A stretch of DNA of 35,669 bases from Thermoleophilia bacterium (GCA_013362295.1 JABFWJ010000125.1:1-35669); one strand, 5' to 3'; shown: positions 23,473-31,567, counted from the first letter of the stretch. Program-made: numbers and translations. The notes: generated by a model not told the origin, from the sequence alone.

Positions 23473-24698
23473 GCGGGCGATCCTACGGGACGCGCGCGCG
23501 CGTCGTGACCGCGCGCCGCGACGAGCCCGAGGATCCCGGCGACCACGCCGACCGCCGCGACGCAGACCCACATCGTCGCGTCGCCGTAAGCCGAGCGCAC
23601 CTGCAGCCCGAGGAACGGCGTCGCCGCCCACCCGACCGACCACGTTCCGCCGAACGCGCCCATGTAGGCGCCGCGGATGTCCGCCGGCGCAAGCGCCGCC
23701 ACGACCGCCTGCGACGTCGGCACCCACAGCATTTCCCCGATCACGAACAGGACGATGACGAGCGCGATCACCGGCACCGAGCCGTTGACGTTCAGGAGCA
23801 GGAACGGCACGCCCATCAGCGGCATCGCGAGGCCGAGCTTGAGCGAGGCCGGAACGCCCGCGGTCCGGCGCGTGAGCCGCAGCTGGAAGAGCGTCACGAG
23901 CAGCGGGTTGGCGATCATCAGCACGCCCCAGGCGGCCGGCGCCAGGTGGTGCGTCGTCGTGACGGAGATCGGCAGCAAGGTCTCGGTGGCCACGTACGTC
24001 ATCGTCGCGAACACGGAGGAGAGCATGAAGAGCAGGAACGGCGCGTCGCGGATGATCACCGCGAGCGAGCCGCGCTGCGGTGGCCCCTCCGGGGAGTAGG
24101 CACCGCGCCGCGGGATGAACCGCCAGGCGATCGCGAAGCCGGCCGTCGCGAGCGCGAACGTCCCGAGCCAGAGGTGGTGCCAATGCCCGCCGATCAGGAG
24201 CAGGCCGCCGATCGGCGGACCGATCGTGACGCCGAGGTTGGAGGCGACGCGAACCGACGCGTAGGCCGCCTCGTGTCGCTCCGGCGCGACCAGGTCGGCG
24301 ACCATCGCCTGGTCGGCGGCGCCGCCGAGCGAGCCGAAGGCCGGCAGCAGCGCGAGCAGGCCGAGCCCGAGGAAGACGTGCGAGCCGGCGGCGAGCAGCC
24401 CGAGCGGGACGAGCGCCTGAAACCCCCAGCCGGCGAGGATCAGCGGCCGCCGCCCGACCCGGTCCGACCAGTGCCCGCCCGCGTAGCCGACGACACCGGC
24501 GAGCACGGCGCTGATCAGGTACGTGAACGCGAGCCGCGTCTGCGTCGCGTGCAGGTCCTTGATCGCCCAGATGCCGAGAAAGGGAAACGCCGAGGATCCG
24601 GCGATCGACCCGGCCAGCGACACGGCGAGCACCGGCCGCAGCGCGCGGTCGACGTCGGCGCCCCAGACGAGGCGGAAGAGACGGGCGAAGAGCTTCAA
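23469..24698 (-). CDS. MFS transporter
   Basis: 409 residues with about twelve membrane helices. The MFS loop signature is GGHWSDRVGRRPLILAGW between helices 2 and 3, with a second basic loop (RLTRRTAGVP) at the matching position in the C-half. VASNLGVTIGPPIGGLLL is the motif-C-like helix found in drug/proton antiporters. Substrate unknown; it may export a drug or sugar. It is the first gene of the rml transcript and overlaps rmlA by four bases, so it may be coupled to glycan synthesis or just co-transcribed. The TTG at 24698 is the only credible start in the space left by the divergent lyase gene; no Shine-Dalgarno is seen. Confidence 0.87.
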   Translation of the reverse strand: MKLFARLFRLVWGADVDRALRPVLAVSLAGSIAGSSAFPFLGIWAIKDLHATQTRLAFTYLISAVLAGVVGYAGGHWSDRVGRRPLILAGWGFQALVPLGLLAAGSHVFLGLGLLALLPAFGSLGGAADQAMVADLVAPERHEAAYASVRVASNLGVTIGPPIGGLLLIGGHWHHLWLGTFALATAGFAIAWRFIPRRGAYSPEGPPQRGSLAVIIRDAPFLLFMLSSVFATMTYVATETLLPISVTTTHHLAPAAWGVLMIANPLLVTLFQLRLTRRTAGVPASLKLGLAMPLMGVPFLLLNVNGSVPVIALVIVLFVIGEMLWVPTSQAVVAALAPADIRGAYMGAFGGTWSVGWAATPFLGLQVRSAYGDATMWVCVAAVGVVAGILGLVAARGHDARARPVGSPA

Positions 24699-24715
24699 GG
24701 CGGGCTGGAGCGACC

Positions 24716-24725
24716 ACGGTATCGT
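24716..24725. promoter_or_regulatory. Overlapping divergent -10 boxes between the MFS and CitE-like genes
   Basis: ACGGTATCGT contains TATCGT on the plus strand (24720-24725, 12 bases before the ATG at 24738) and TACCGT on the minus strand (24721-24716, 17 bases before the TTG at 24698). The two boxes share two bases. The start codons are 39 bases apart, so little other room exists for promoters. Confidence 0.45.
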
Positions 24726-24737
24726 TCGCGCCGGTTC

Positions 24738-25523
24738 ATGCCGGTGCGGCGCAGACGCAGCTGCCTGACCGTTCCCGCCGACGACGCGCGGAAGCTCGCG
24801 AAGGCCGCCGGGATCGACGTCGACGAGGTGATCCTCGACCTCGAGGACGCCGTCGCGCCCGAGCGCAAGGACGGGGCGCGCGAGACGCTGGCGCGCGCGC
24901 TCCGCGATCACGAGTGGCGGCCGGAGACGGTGGCGATCCGCGTCAACCGCGGCGCCGACGACGATCTCGCGCTCGTCGCGGAGCTGAAGCCGGATGTCGT
25001 CGTCGTGCCGAAGGTCGAGTCACCCGATGAGGTGGACGGGCTGCCGGTACCCGTCGAGGCGCTGATCGAGACCGCGCGCGGCCTCGTCGAGTGCGCGCGC
25101 ATCGCGGCGGTGGCGGGCGTCGAAGCACTCGTGCTCGGGCCGGGCGACCTCGCGGCTTCACTCGGCGTTCCGGAGCTGACGATCGGCGGCGGGGCGCACG
25201 TGGAACAGGCGCTCTTTCAGGTCGCCGTCGCCGCACGCGCCTTCGGCCGGGCCGCGATCGACGGCCCCTATCCGGTGCTCGGCGACGCCGAAGGCCTGCG
25301 CGCGGCCGCGGCGCGCTCGCGCGCGCTCGGCTACGACGGCAAGTGGTGCATCCATCCGGCCCAGATCGCCGTCTGCAACGAGGTCTACACGCCGACGGCC
25401 GTGGAGGGCGACCGCGCGCGGCGGATCCTCGCGGGCGAGGGCGTCGCTCGGCTCGACGGCGAGATGGTCGACGAGGCCAACCGCCGCATGGCCGAGGCCG
25501 TGCTCGCTCGTTTGCCGTCCTGA
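24738..25523 (+). CDS. HpcH/HpaI aldolase/citrate lyase beta-subunit (CitE)-like protein
   Basis: 261 residues, TIM-barrel. RSCLTVPADDARKLAKAAGI, VDEVILDLEDAVAPERKDGA (metal-binding acidic cluster), VAIRVNR, VVVPKVESPDEVDGL, ALIETARGLVECARIA, LVLGPGDLAASLG and GKWCIHPAQIAVCNEVYTPT are the CitE-like signature in order. Family members cleave CoA thioesters such as citramalyl-, malyl- or citryl-CoA. No citrate lyase alpha or gamma subunit lies nearby, so a stand-alone malyl/citramalyl-CoA lyase-type activity is likely. It leads an operon with a small membrane protein, Hsp20 and Lon (gaps of 22, 24 and -4 bases), and its metabolic link to them is unclear. Predicted leader is about five bases. Confidence 0.88.
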   Translation: MPVRRRRSCLTVPADDARKLAKAAGIDVDEVILDLEDAVAPERKDGARETLARALRDHEWRPETVAIRVNRGADDDLALVAELKPDVVVVPKVESPDEVDGLPVPVEALIETARGLVECARIAAVAGVEALVLGPGDLAASLGVPELTIGGGAHVEQALFQVAVAARAFGRAAIDGPYPVLGDAEGLRAAAARSRALGYDGKWCIHPAQIAVCNEVYTPTAVEGDRARRILAGEGVARLDGEMVDEANRRMAEAVLARLPS

Positions 25524-25545
25524 CGAAAGCGGAAGAAAGAGCGGG

Positions 25546-25749
25546 ATGCCCGAGCAGCACGACATCGATGCTCGCCACGACTCGATCCTCGTCGAAGGCG
25601 ACGACGCGGACCACGTTCTCCCGCCGCAGGAGCTCGACCCCTTCACGCCTGAGCCGGCACCGACTCAGGACGCGCGGAACGTCATGTGGGTCGCCGTCGC
25701 GATCATGGTCGTGATCGCGTTGATCCTGCTCTATGCCGTACTGCGCTGA
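25546..25749 (+). CDS. Small single-helix membrane protein (67 residues)
   Basis: The first 44 residues are acidic and hydrophilic (HDSILVEGDDADHVLPPQEL), rich in Asp, Glu and Pro. Residues 46-66 are one membrane helix (VMWVAVAIMVVIALILLYAV) ending in Arg. The layout suggests a C-tail anchor with the acidic part probably cytoplasmic, though orientation is not certain. The purine-rich AAGAAAGAGCGGG before the ATG provides a weak Shine-Dalgarno. No family recognised. It lies 22 bases after the CitE-like gene and 24 before hsp20, so it may tether or tune the chaperone/protease pair (inference). Confidence 0.75.
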   Translation: MPEQHDIDARHDSILVEGDDADHVLPPQELDPFTPEPAPTQDARNVMWVAVAIMVVIALILLYAVLR

Positions 25750-25773
25750 GCAGGGTAGTACGGTTCGCGGCGG

Positions 25774-26205
25774 ATGACGCGGCGTGATGTCGACAAGCTG
25801 CAGGAAGAGATCGAGGAGCTGTTCGCGGACCTCTGGCAGGTGCCGCGCTTCTCGGGGATCAGACACGGCTTTCGCCCGAACGTCGACTGCTTCCACACCG
25901 ACGATCCGCACGCGCTCACGGTCGTCGTCGAACTGCCCGGAGTCGACCCGCGCTCGCTGCGGATCGTCGCCGGTGAACGGCTGCTGCTCGTGAGCGGGGA
26001 ACGCAAGCAGCCGAAGGTCCCGGGCCGCGTGTACCAGCAGATGGAGATCGAGACCGGCCCTTTCCACCGGCAGGTGCGCCTCGGCGAGGACGTCGACCCG
26101 GAGCGCGCACGGGCGACGTTGGAGAACGGTGTGCTCACGATCGAGCTGCCGGTCGTCGACCATCCACCGGCCGGCCGCATGACGATCAGGTTGGGAAGCA
26201 CATGA
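25774..26205 (+). CDS. Hsp20/alpha-crystallin small heat-shock protein
   Basis: 143 residues. The alpha-crystallin domain spans about 37-130: RPNVDCFHTDDPHALTVVVE and LPGVDPRSLRIVAGERLLLV for the early strands, then FHRQVRLGEDVDPERARATL and ENGVLTIELPV, the (A)xxxNGVLxI motif. The N-terminal helix (RRDVDKLQEEIEELFADLW) and a short C-tail (MTIRLGST) are where oligomers usually form. It holds unfolded proteins without ATP. Its stop overlaps the lon ATG (ATGA), so held clients may be passed straight to Lon. A TACGGT box nine bases before the ATG could be an internal promoter. No CIRCE or HAIR-like operator seen. Confidence 0.93.
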   Translation: MTRRDVDKLQEEIEELFADLWQVPRFSGIRHGFRPNVDCFHTDDPHALTVVVELPGVDPRSLRIVAGERLLLVSGERKQPKVPGRVYQQMEIETGPFHRQVRLGEDVDPERARATLENGVLTIELPVVDHPPAGRMTIRLGST

Positions 26206-28622
26206 CCGACCTGGCGTTCGACGCGTCGGAGGAGCACCAGCTCGAGTTTCCGGCGACGCTGCCCGTGCTGCCGCTGAAGGAGACCGTCGTGTTCCCGCAG
26301 TCGATGGCGCCGCTCGCGATCGGCCAGGAGCGGTCGGTCCGGCTGATCGACGACGTCGTCGCCGGCGACAGGTTGCTCGCGCTCGTCACGGCGAAGGACG
26401 GTGCCAACGAAGCGCCGGACTGGGACGACCTCTACGACGTGGGGACGGTCGCGCTCGTCCACAAGATGATCAAGGTCCCCGACGGCACCTTGCGCATCCT
26501 CGTTCAGGGCATCGAGCGCGTGCGACTCGAGAAGCGGCTCGACAGCGAGCCGTACCTGCTCGGCGAGTTCACCGCCCTGCCCGACGTGCTCGTGGAAACG
26601 CCGGAGGTCGAGGCGCTCACGCGCAACGTGCAGGGCCTGTTCGCGCGCATCATCGGGCTCGCGCCCTACCTGCCGGAGGAGCTGCAGCTTGCGGCGGCGA
26701 ACGTCGACGACCCGAGCGCGCTCTGCCACCTGGTGGCGTCGACGCTGCGCACGATCCGGACCGAGGAACGCCAGCAGATCCTCGAGGAGGTGGACGTCGA
26801 AGCACGGCTGCGTCTCGTCCTGCAGATCCTGAACCGCGAGCTCGAGGTGTTCGAGCTCGGGTCGAAGATCCAGTCGCAGGTCCAGTCGGAGATGGAGAAG
26901 GGCCAGCGCGAGTACTTCCTCCGGCAGCAGCTGAAGGCGATCCAGCAGGAGCTCGGCGAAGGCGATCCCGAGCTGGCCGAGATCAACGAGCTGCGCGAGC
27001 AACTCGCTGCGCTCGACGTCCCGGACGACGTGCGCAAGGCGGCCGAGCGCGAGCTCGGCCGACTCGAGAAGCTGCCGCCGGCCGCCGCCGAATACGGCGT
27101 GATCCGCACGTACCTCGAATGGATCCTCACGGTCCCGTGGCGGACCTACACCGACGACAACCTCGATCTCGAGCACGCACGCCGAGTGCTCGACGCCGAC
27201 CACTTCGACCTCGAGAAGGTGAAGGACCGCATCATCGAGTACCTCGCCGTCGCGAAGTTGCGCAACGAGATCTCGGGGCAGATCCTCTGCTTCGTCGGTC
27301 CTCCCGGCGTCGGCAAGACCTCGCTCGGACACTCGATCGCGAATGCGCTCGGCCGGAAGTTCGTGCGCCTCTCGGTCGGCGGCGTCCGCGACGAGTCAGA
27401 GGTCCGCGGACACCGGCGCACGTACATCGGGTCGATGCCGGGCTCGATCATCCGCTCGCTGCGCGACGCCGAATCGGCGAACCCGCTGGTGCTGATCGAC
27501 GAGATCGACAAGATGGGCGCCGACTGGCGCGGTGACCCCGCCAGCGCGATGCTCGAGGTGCTGGACCCTGAGCAGAACCGCAGCTTCCGTGACCACTACC
27601 TCGACCTGCCGTTCGACCTGTCGAAGATCCTCTTCATCTGCACGGCGAACACCGTCGACACGATCCCGGGCGCGCTCCTCGACCGGATGGACGTGATCTC
27701 CCTCTCCGGCTACACCGAGGAGGAGAAGCTCGGGATCGCGAAGCGCTATCTCCTGCCGAAGCAGCTCCGGCTGCACGGGCTCACGCGCCCGCAGCTGACC
27801 CTGTCCGACAAGGTGCTGCGAGGGATCATCCGCGACTACACGCGCGAGGCGGGCGTGCGCAACCTCGAACGCCGGCTCGCGGACATCTGCCGCAAGGCGG
27901 CCGCGCAGATCGCCAAGGGAAAGGCGCAGAAGCCGCGGGTCGACGAGACGCGCGTCCGCGAATGGCTCGGCCCGCGGCGCTTCCCGGGCGAGGTGCGCAA
28001 GCGTCTGTCGGTCCCCGGTGTCGCGACCGGCCTTGCGTACACGGCGGTCGGCGGCGACGTGCTCTTCATCGAGGCGACCGCGTACGCCGGCAAGGGCCGG
28101 CTGACGATCACCGGCCAGCTCGGCGACGTGATGCAGGAGTCCGCACAGGCGGCGCTCTCCTGGGTGCGCTCGCATACCGACGAGATGAACCTGCCAGCAA
28201 CGTGGTTCGCCGAGCACGACGTGCACATCCACGTGCCCGCCGGCGCGGTGCCCAAGGACGGGCCCTCGGCCGGCGTGACGATGGCGACGGCGCTCGCGTC
28301 GCTCGTCCGCGAGGAGCCCGTGGCGGACGACGTCGGCATGACGGGCGAGATCACGCTCACGGGGCTGGTGCTGCCGATCGGCGGCCTGCGGGAGAAGTCG
28401 CTCGCCGCCCAGCGCGCAGGGCTGAAGCGCGTGATCTTCCCGCGCGAGAACGAGCCGGATCTCGACGAGCTGCCGCCGGAGACCCGCAAGGCGCTCGAGT
28501 TCATCCCCGCGGACAGGATCCAGGACGTCTTCGCGGCGGTCTTCGACGGGAAGCGGCGCACGCGGGCGCAGAGACCTCAGGGGATCGAGCGCCAGGCCGC
28601 TATGCCCGCGAGAAGCTCGTAA
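26202..28622 (+). CDS. lon: ATP-dependent protease Lon
   Basis: 806 residues, normal LonA size. The N-terminal LON substrate-binding domain (about 18-210, LPVLPLKETVVFPQSMAPLA) is followed by a coiled-coil region (210-300, QREYFLRQQLKAIQQELGEG). The AAA+ module has Walker A GPPGVGKT (366-373), Walker B VLIDEIDKMG (430-439) and the R-rich VRGHRRTYIGSMPG. The protease domain has Ser689 in PKDGPSAGVTMATAL and Lys732 in GGLREKSLAAQRAG, the Ser-Lys dyad. It degrades damaged and regulatory proteins in the cytoplasm. The start overlaps hsp20. The 3' end overlaps the convergent lipoprotein gene by 23 bases. Confidence 0.97.
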   Translation: MTDLAFDASEEHQLEFPATLPVLPLKETVVFPQSMAPLAIGQERSVRLIDDVVAGDRLLALVTAKDGANEAPDWDDLYDVGTVALVHKMIKVPDGTLRILVQGIERVRLEKRLDSEPYLLGEFTALPDVLVETPEVEALTRNVQGLFARIIGLAPYLPEELQLAAANVDDPSALCHLVASTLRTIRTEERQQILEEVDVEARLRLVLQILNRELEVFELGSKIQSQVQSEMEKGQREYFLRQQLKAIQQELGEGDPELAEINELREQLAALDVPDDVRKAAERELGRLEKLPPAAAEYGVIRTYLEWILTVPWRTYTDDNLDLEHARRVLDADHFDLEKVKDRIIEYLAVAKLRNEISGQILCFVGPPGVGKTSLGHSIANALGRKFVRLSVGGVRDESEVRGHRRTYIGSMPGSIIRSLRDAESANPLVLIDEIDKMGADWRGDPASAMLEVLDPEQNRSFRDHYLDLPFDLSKILFICTANTVDTIPGALLDRMDVISLSGYTEEEKLGIAKRYLLPKQLRLHGLTRPQLTLSDKVLRGIIRDYTREAGVRNLERRLADICRKAAAQIAKGKAQKPRVDETRVREWLGPRRFPGEVRKRLSVPGVATGLAYTAVGGDVLFIEATAYAGKGRLTITGQLGDVMQESAQAALSWVRSHTDEMNLPATWFAEHDVHIHVPAGAVPKDGPSAGVTMATALASLVREEPVADDVGMTGEITLTGLVLPIGGLREKSLAAQRAGLKRVIFPRENEPDLDELPPETRKALEFIPADRIQDVFAAVFDGKRRTRAQRPQGIERQAAMPARSS

Positions 28623-29172
28623 CGAGCCGGCTGCACGCCGCTGCGCGGTCTTCCGAGCTTCGCCGGCAGAGCAGCAGGTACTCGCGCTTGCCGTTGAGGA
28701 GGAACGTGTATTCGTCGATGTGGTCGCCGACGGTGACGTCGTATGCGTGCGAGCGCACGCCGTCGGCTGTGACGGTTCGCTCGCCGCTCAGATGTCCGTT
28801 CGTCTGCCCTGCGATCTCACGCATCCGCGAGCGCAACTCGACCGCGACCCGGCCGAAGAGCCGCGCGTCGTACGGTTTCAGGAGCGGGAACGTCGCCACC
28901 TGCACGAGCTCGGAGTCGTGCGTCGCGGTGACACGGCGCTCGGCGCGCGCGACCTTCCAGCCGGCAGGTGCCTCGAAGCTGAATCCGCGACCGCCCACCG
29001 TCTGCCAGTCGCCGGCCCCCGCGCCCGTGTGCGCTCCGCCGCACGCTGCCCCCCAAAACCCTGCGATGCAAAACCCTGCGAGAATCACTGCGACACGATG
29101 GAGCGTCTGTTTGCGTCGGAGGTCCCGGGGTATCAGGCGCGCGGTAACGAGGCGAAAGGATCCAGCGAGCAT
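28600..29172 (-). CDS. Putative lipoprotein of unknown function
   Basis: 190 residues from the ATG at 29172. The basic stretch RRKQTLHR, hydrophobic VAVILAGFCIAGFW and a Cys in GAACGG look like a lipoprotein signal peptide. The mature part has GFSFEAPAGWKVARAERRVT, typical of small outer-face or secreted proteins whose fold resembles PsbP/Mog1-like domains (weak likeness). DEYTFLLNGKREYLLLCRRS and a Cys near the end follow. The ATG overlaps the ATG of the divergent YtxH-like gene (CATG). A GTG at 29088 would avoid this but lacks the basic n-region, so the longer form is preferred with caution. The 3' end overlaps lon by 23 bases on the opposite strand. Confidence 0.7.
   Translation of the reverse strand: MLAGSFRLVTARLIPRDLRRKQTLHRVAVILAGFCIAGFWGAACGGAHTGAGAGDWQTVGGRGFSFEAPAGWKVARAERRVTATHDSELVQVATFPLLKPYDARLFGRVAVELRSRMREIAGQTNGHLSGERTVTADGVRSHAYDVTVGDHIDEYTFLLNGKREYLLLCRRSSEDRAAACSRLVTSFSRA
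29054..29081. repeat. 13-base perfect direct repeat in the lipoprotein signal-peptide region
   Basis: CAAAACCCTGCGA occurs at 29054-29066 and 29069-29081 with two bases between. Within the lipoprotein gene it encodes a duplicated AGF element. It also lies about 90 bases upstream of the YtxH-like start, so it could be a regulatory site. Confidence 0.75.
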
Positions 29173-29593
29173 GGCCAAGACGAAGGACAAGGTCTACGAC
29201 GCGGCAGGAAACGTCAAACCATACGTCGAGCGGGCGATGTCGGACGAGAAGCTCCGCGACGACGTGCTGAGCGCGTTCTCGACCGCGAAGGAGCTCTACA
29301 ACGAACTGATCGGCGGTCGCAGCGCGGTCACGCTGGCCACGCGCGTCGCCACCGACGACGAGGTCCGCGACAAGCTCAAGGACGCGATCGAGGATCTCCG
29401 CAGCGCCGCCGACCGCCTGCAGGGCAAGCGGAGCCACAGCGGCCGCAACACGACGCTGCTGATCGCGGGGATCGCGCTCGGCATCCTGTTCAACCCCGTC
29501 ACGGGCCCCGAGACCCGCAAGTGGGTCAAGGACATGATCAGCGGCGGCTCCGACGAGTTCGGCGGCGACTACTCGTCGAACGGCGGGAGCTAG
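29171..29593 (+). CDS. YtxH-like small membrane protein
   Basis: 140 residues. A hydrophilic, helical first half (about 1-90: VKPYVERAMSDEKLRDDVLS, ATDDEVRDKLKDAIEDLRSA) is followed by basic KRSHSGR, one membrane helix at about 95-110 (LLIAGIALGILFNP) and GPETRKWVKDM. The pattern of long amphipathic helices and a helix followed by TGPETR resembles YtxH-like general-stress proteins. The role is unknown; some relatives are starvation or envelope-stress proteins. GAAAGGA about ten bases before the ATG serves as Shine-Dalgarno. The gene ends seven bases from the convergent M23 gene, with no visible terminator. Confidence 0.75.
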   Translation: MAKTKDKVYDAAGNVKPYVERAMSDEKLRDDVLSAFSTAKELYNELIGGRSAVTLATRVATDDEVRDKLKDAIEDLRSAADRLQGKRSHSGRNTTLLIAGIALGILFNPVTGPETRKWVKDMISGGSDEFGGDYSSNGGS

Positions 29594-29600
29594 AGGCCAG

Positions 29601-31055
29601 CTAGCCCCGGCCGAGATCCTTCGCCGGCGCGGGCTGCGTCGGCACGAGCGTCTGCATCAGCGCTGACGGCTTCAGCGGCGTCAGCGCGCGCTGGAGCGAC
29701 GCCGGGTCGAGCCCGTCGGCGGTCGAGATGTCGGACATGCCGAGCAGGATCGCTCCCGGCTCCGGCGCCGCACGGCCGCCGGGGATCGCCGGCGCCCAGC
29801 CGGTGACGACCGGGAACGGCAGGTCCTGCTGGTGGCTCCACGCGTCCAGGTACGCCGTCGGGTCGACCGCGCCGTCGTAGCCGAGGTAGAGCAGCGAGAC
29901 CGGGTGCACCTCGAAGTGGAGGTGGTACGGCGTCCCCTCCGCGTCACCCGTCCTGCCCATGAATCCCACGACCTCGCCGGCCTTCACGTGCGCGCCGTCG
30001 ACCGCCGCGGTCGAGAACGCGGACAGGTGCGCGTAGTAGAACTGGTTGCCCTGGCTGTCGAGGAGCCACAGCCGGTTGCCTCCGACCTTGTTCCAGCCGA
30101 CCGAGAAGAGCGTGCCGTCCGCGACCGCGAGCAGCGGCTGCCCGAGCTGGCCGAAGATGTCGTCACCGTGGTGATAGGAGACGTCCGACCGCGCCGCGCC
30201 GAAGGTGTCGATGTACGACGAGGGCCCGTAGACCGGGAACACGTAGCGGCCCGCCGTCAACTTCGGGTGGACGGTAAGCGGCGCGGCCTTGACCTTCTTC
30301 CCCGCCTTCGGCATCCGGTCGCGCGGCGAGTCGGCGCTCCGGACGTCGGGTGTGGCCGTCGTCTCGGTCGGAGCGGTCTCGGTCGGCGTCGGCGTCGTGG
30401 TCGGCGGCGGGGGCGGGGCCGTCTGTGCGGTCACGTCCGCGTAGCCGATCTGGATCTCGCTGTTCGCGGGCAGGCCGTCGTGGTCGGCGGTCAGGTGGAC
30501 GTCGATCTCAGTGACGAACGTCCGGTAGCCCTTCGCGCCCGCGGGCGCACTGCGGTCGACCGCTTCGCTGCCGACGGTCAGCTGGCCCCAGTCGCCGAGC
30601 GCGACGCGGCCGCCCGTCACCGGCTGACCGAGCGCGACGAGATTCGTCACCCCGCTTCCGAGCACGTTTCCGCCGGCGCCCGAGGGGCCGGTGCCCGCGG
30701 ACGCGCGGGCGGTGACGGCGTCGGCCGTGATCTCGCCCTTGAAGATCGAGATTCCCGTGACGACGCTTTCGGCGCGCGCGGACGCGTTCCGCTGGACGTC
30801 GGTGGCCGCGCTCGAGGTCGAGGACGAGGCCGTCACGACCGAACCGTCGGAGGGATAGGCGAAGCTCTCGACGGCCGGCGTCGGGTTCGGCGGCGATGCG
30901 ACCGTCGTCGTGCCCGCCCCCGCGCCCCCGGCGACCGAGACCCTGACCCCCCAGGCGGTCGCGGCGGCGCCCGGCGTCCTGGCAGGCCCTTCCGCACCCG
31001 CGGGGCCGATCGCGAAGAGCGTCACGAGGAGAAGCAGGGCGAGGCGACGGCGCAC
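29601..31055 (-). CDS. Secreted M23-family metallopeptidase (LytM/peptidoglycan endopeptidase)
   Basis: 484 residues from GTG 31055 (AGGT five bases upstream). The signal peptide is VRRRLALLLLVTLFAIGPAG. A long Ala/Gly/Ser/Thr region (30-200) and a Pro/Thr linker (210-240) lead to the M23 domain (about 280-395). HHGDD (His295 to Asp299), His343 in YAHLS and HLH (378-380) are all there, so the zinc site is complete. It should cut peptide cross-links in peptidoglycan outside the membrane. The N-terminal region has strand-like repeats (VTGISIFKGEITADAVTARA) and is not a known wall-binding domain. About 85 residues follow the peptidase (to residue 484), also unassigned. Confidence 0.9.
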   Translation of the reverse strand: MRRRLALLLLVTLFAIGPAGAEGPARTPGAAATAWGVRVSVAGGAGAGTTTVASPPNPTPAVESFAYPSDGSVVTASSSTSSAATDVQRNASARAESVVTGISIFKGEITADAVTARASAGTGPSGAGGNVLGSGVTNLVALGQPVTGGRVALGDWGQLTVGSEAVDRSAPAGAKGYRTFVTEIDVHLTADHDGLPANSEIQIGYADVTAQTAPPPPPTTTPTPTETAPTETTATPDVRSADSPRDRMPKAGKKVKAAPLTVHPKLTAGRYVFPVYGPSSYIDTFGAARSDVSYHHGDDIFGQLGQPLLAVADGTLFSVGWNKVGGNRLWLLDSQGNQFYYAHLSAFSTAAVDGAHVKAGEVVGFMGRTGDAEGTPYHLHFEVHPVSLLYLGYDGAVDPTAYLDAWSHQQDLPFPVVTGWAPAIPGGRAAPEPGAILLGMSDISTADGLDPASLQRALTPLKPSALMQTLVPTQPAPAKDLGRG

Positions 31056-31120
31056 CGTGACCTGATTCTGCCAGGCCGGCGCGATGCCTCTCCCGGTCCT
31101 CGCCGGCGACGGCCCGTGGC

Positions 31121-31510
31121 TCAGCCGAGCTGCCTGCGGGCGAACTCGCGGAAGCGCTCGCGCGCGTCGTCGTCCGGACCCATCGTCTCGTCGTCCGAGT
31201 AGCGCGGATCCGCAGCGATCTCCTCCGCAACCGCACGCAGCTCCTGGACGACGGCTTCCTTGTGGAGCGGCTCGCGCAGCAGCGCTTCGATCCACGTCTC
31301 CGTCCCGTCGTACTCGGGTACGTCGTGGTCGACGAGCAGCTGGCCCAGCAGGATGCCGACCCGGATGTACGCGAACGTGCGGAACGCGAGGATCTTGTGG
31401 GGTGACGAGACGAGCTCGTCGATCTCTGGATGCGTCGCCTGCAACGTCGCCACGATCGAGCCGATCGGCTCGTCGACCAGCGGGATCCAGACGTCGTCGC
31501 GCTCGCTCAT
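31121..31510 (-). CDS. Acidic helical protein of unknown function (129 residues)
   Basis: Begins MSERDDVWIPLVDEPIGSIV and continues with predicted helices (HKILAFRTFAYIRVGILLGQ, ETWIEALLREPLHKEAVVQE, LRAVAEEIAADPRYSDDETM), ending in a charged tail (DDDARERFREFARRQLG). No signal peptide or true membrane helix is present, so it is cytoplasmic. I do not recognise the family. It is divergent from otsB with 57 bases between starts and shares its symmetric -10 element. No clear Shine-Dalgarno is seen. The gene lies 65 bases upstream of the M23 gene on the same strand and might be in its transcript. Confidence 0.7.
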   Translation of the reverse strand: MSERDDVWIPLVDEPIGSIVATLQATHPEIDELVSSPHKILAFRTFAYIRVGILLGQLLVDHDVPEYDGTETWIEALLREPLHKEAVVQELRAVAEEIAADPRYSDDETMGPDDDARERFREFARRQLG

Positions 31511-31555
31511 CACGGGAAGTGTCCACGATCGGCGCGGAATCTGCCAGAAGCCACT

Positions 31556-31562
31556 TACTGTA
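31556..31562. promoter_or_regulatory. Symmetric bidirectional -10 between otsB and the acidic protein gene
   Basis: TACTGTA reads as TACTGT on the plus strand (31556-31561, six bases before the otsB GTG, so leaderless) and TACAGT on the minus strand (31562-31557, 46 bases before the other ATG). It is the same design as at 10381-10387. No clear -35 on either strand. Confidence 0.5.
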
Positions 31563-31567
31563 CGGGC

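Noticed and set aside
25774..26205. CIRCE or HAIR heat-shock operator upstream of hsp20
   Set aside because: No TTAGCACTC/GAGTGCTAA or CTTGAGT/ACTCAAG pair was found between 25524 and 25774.
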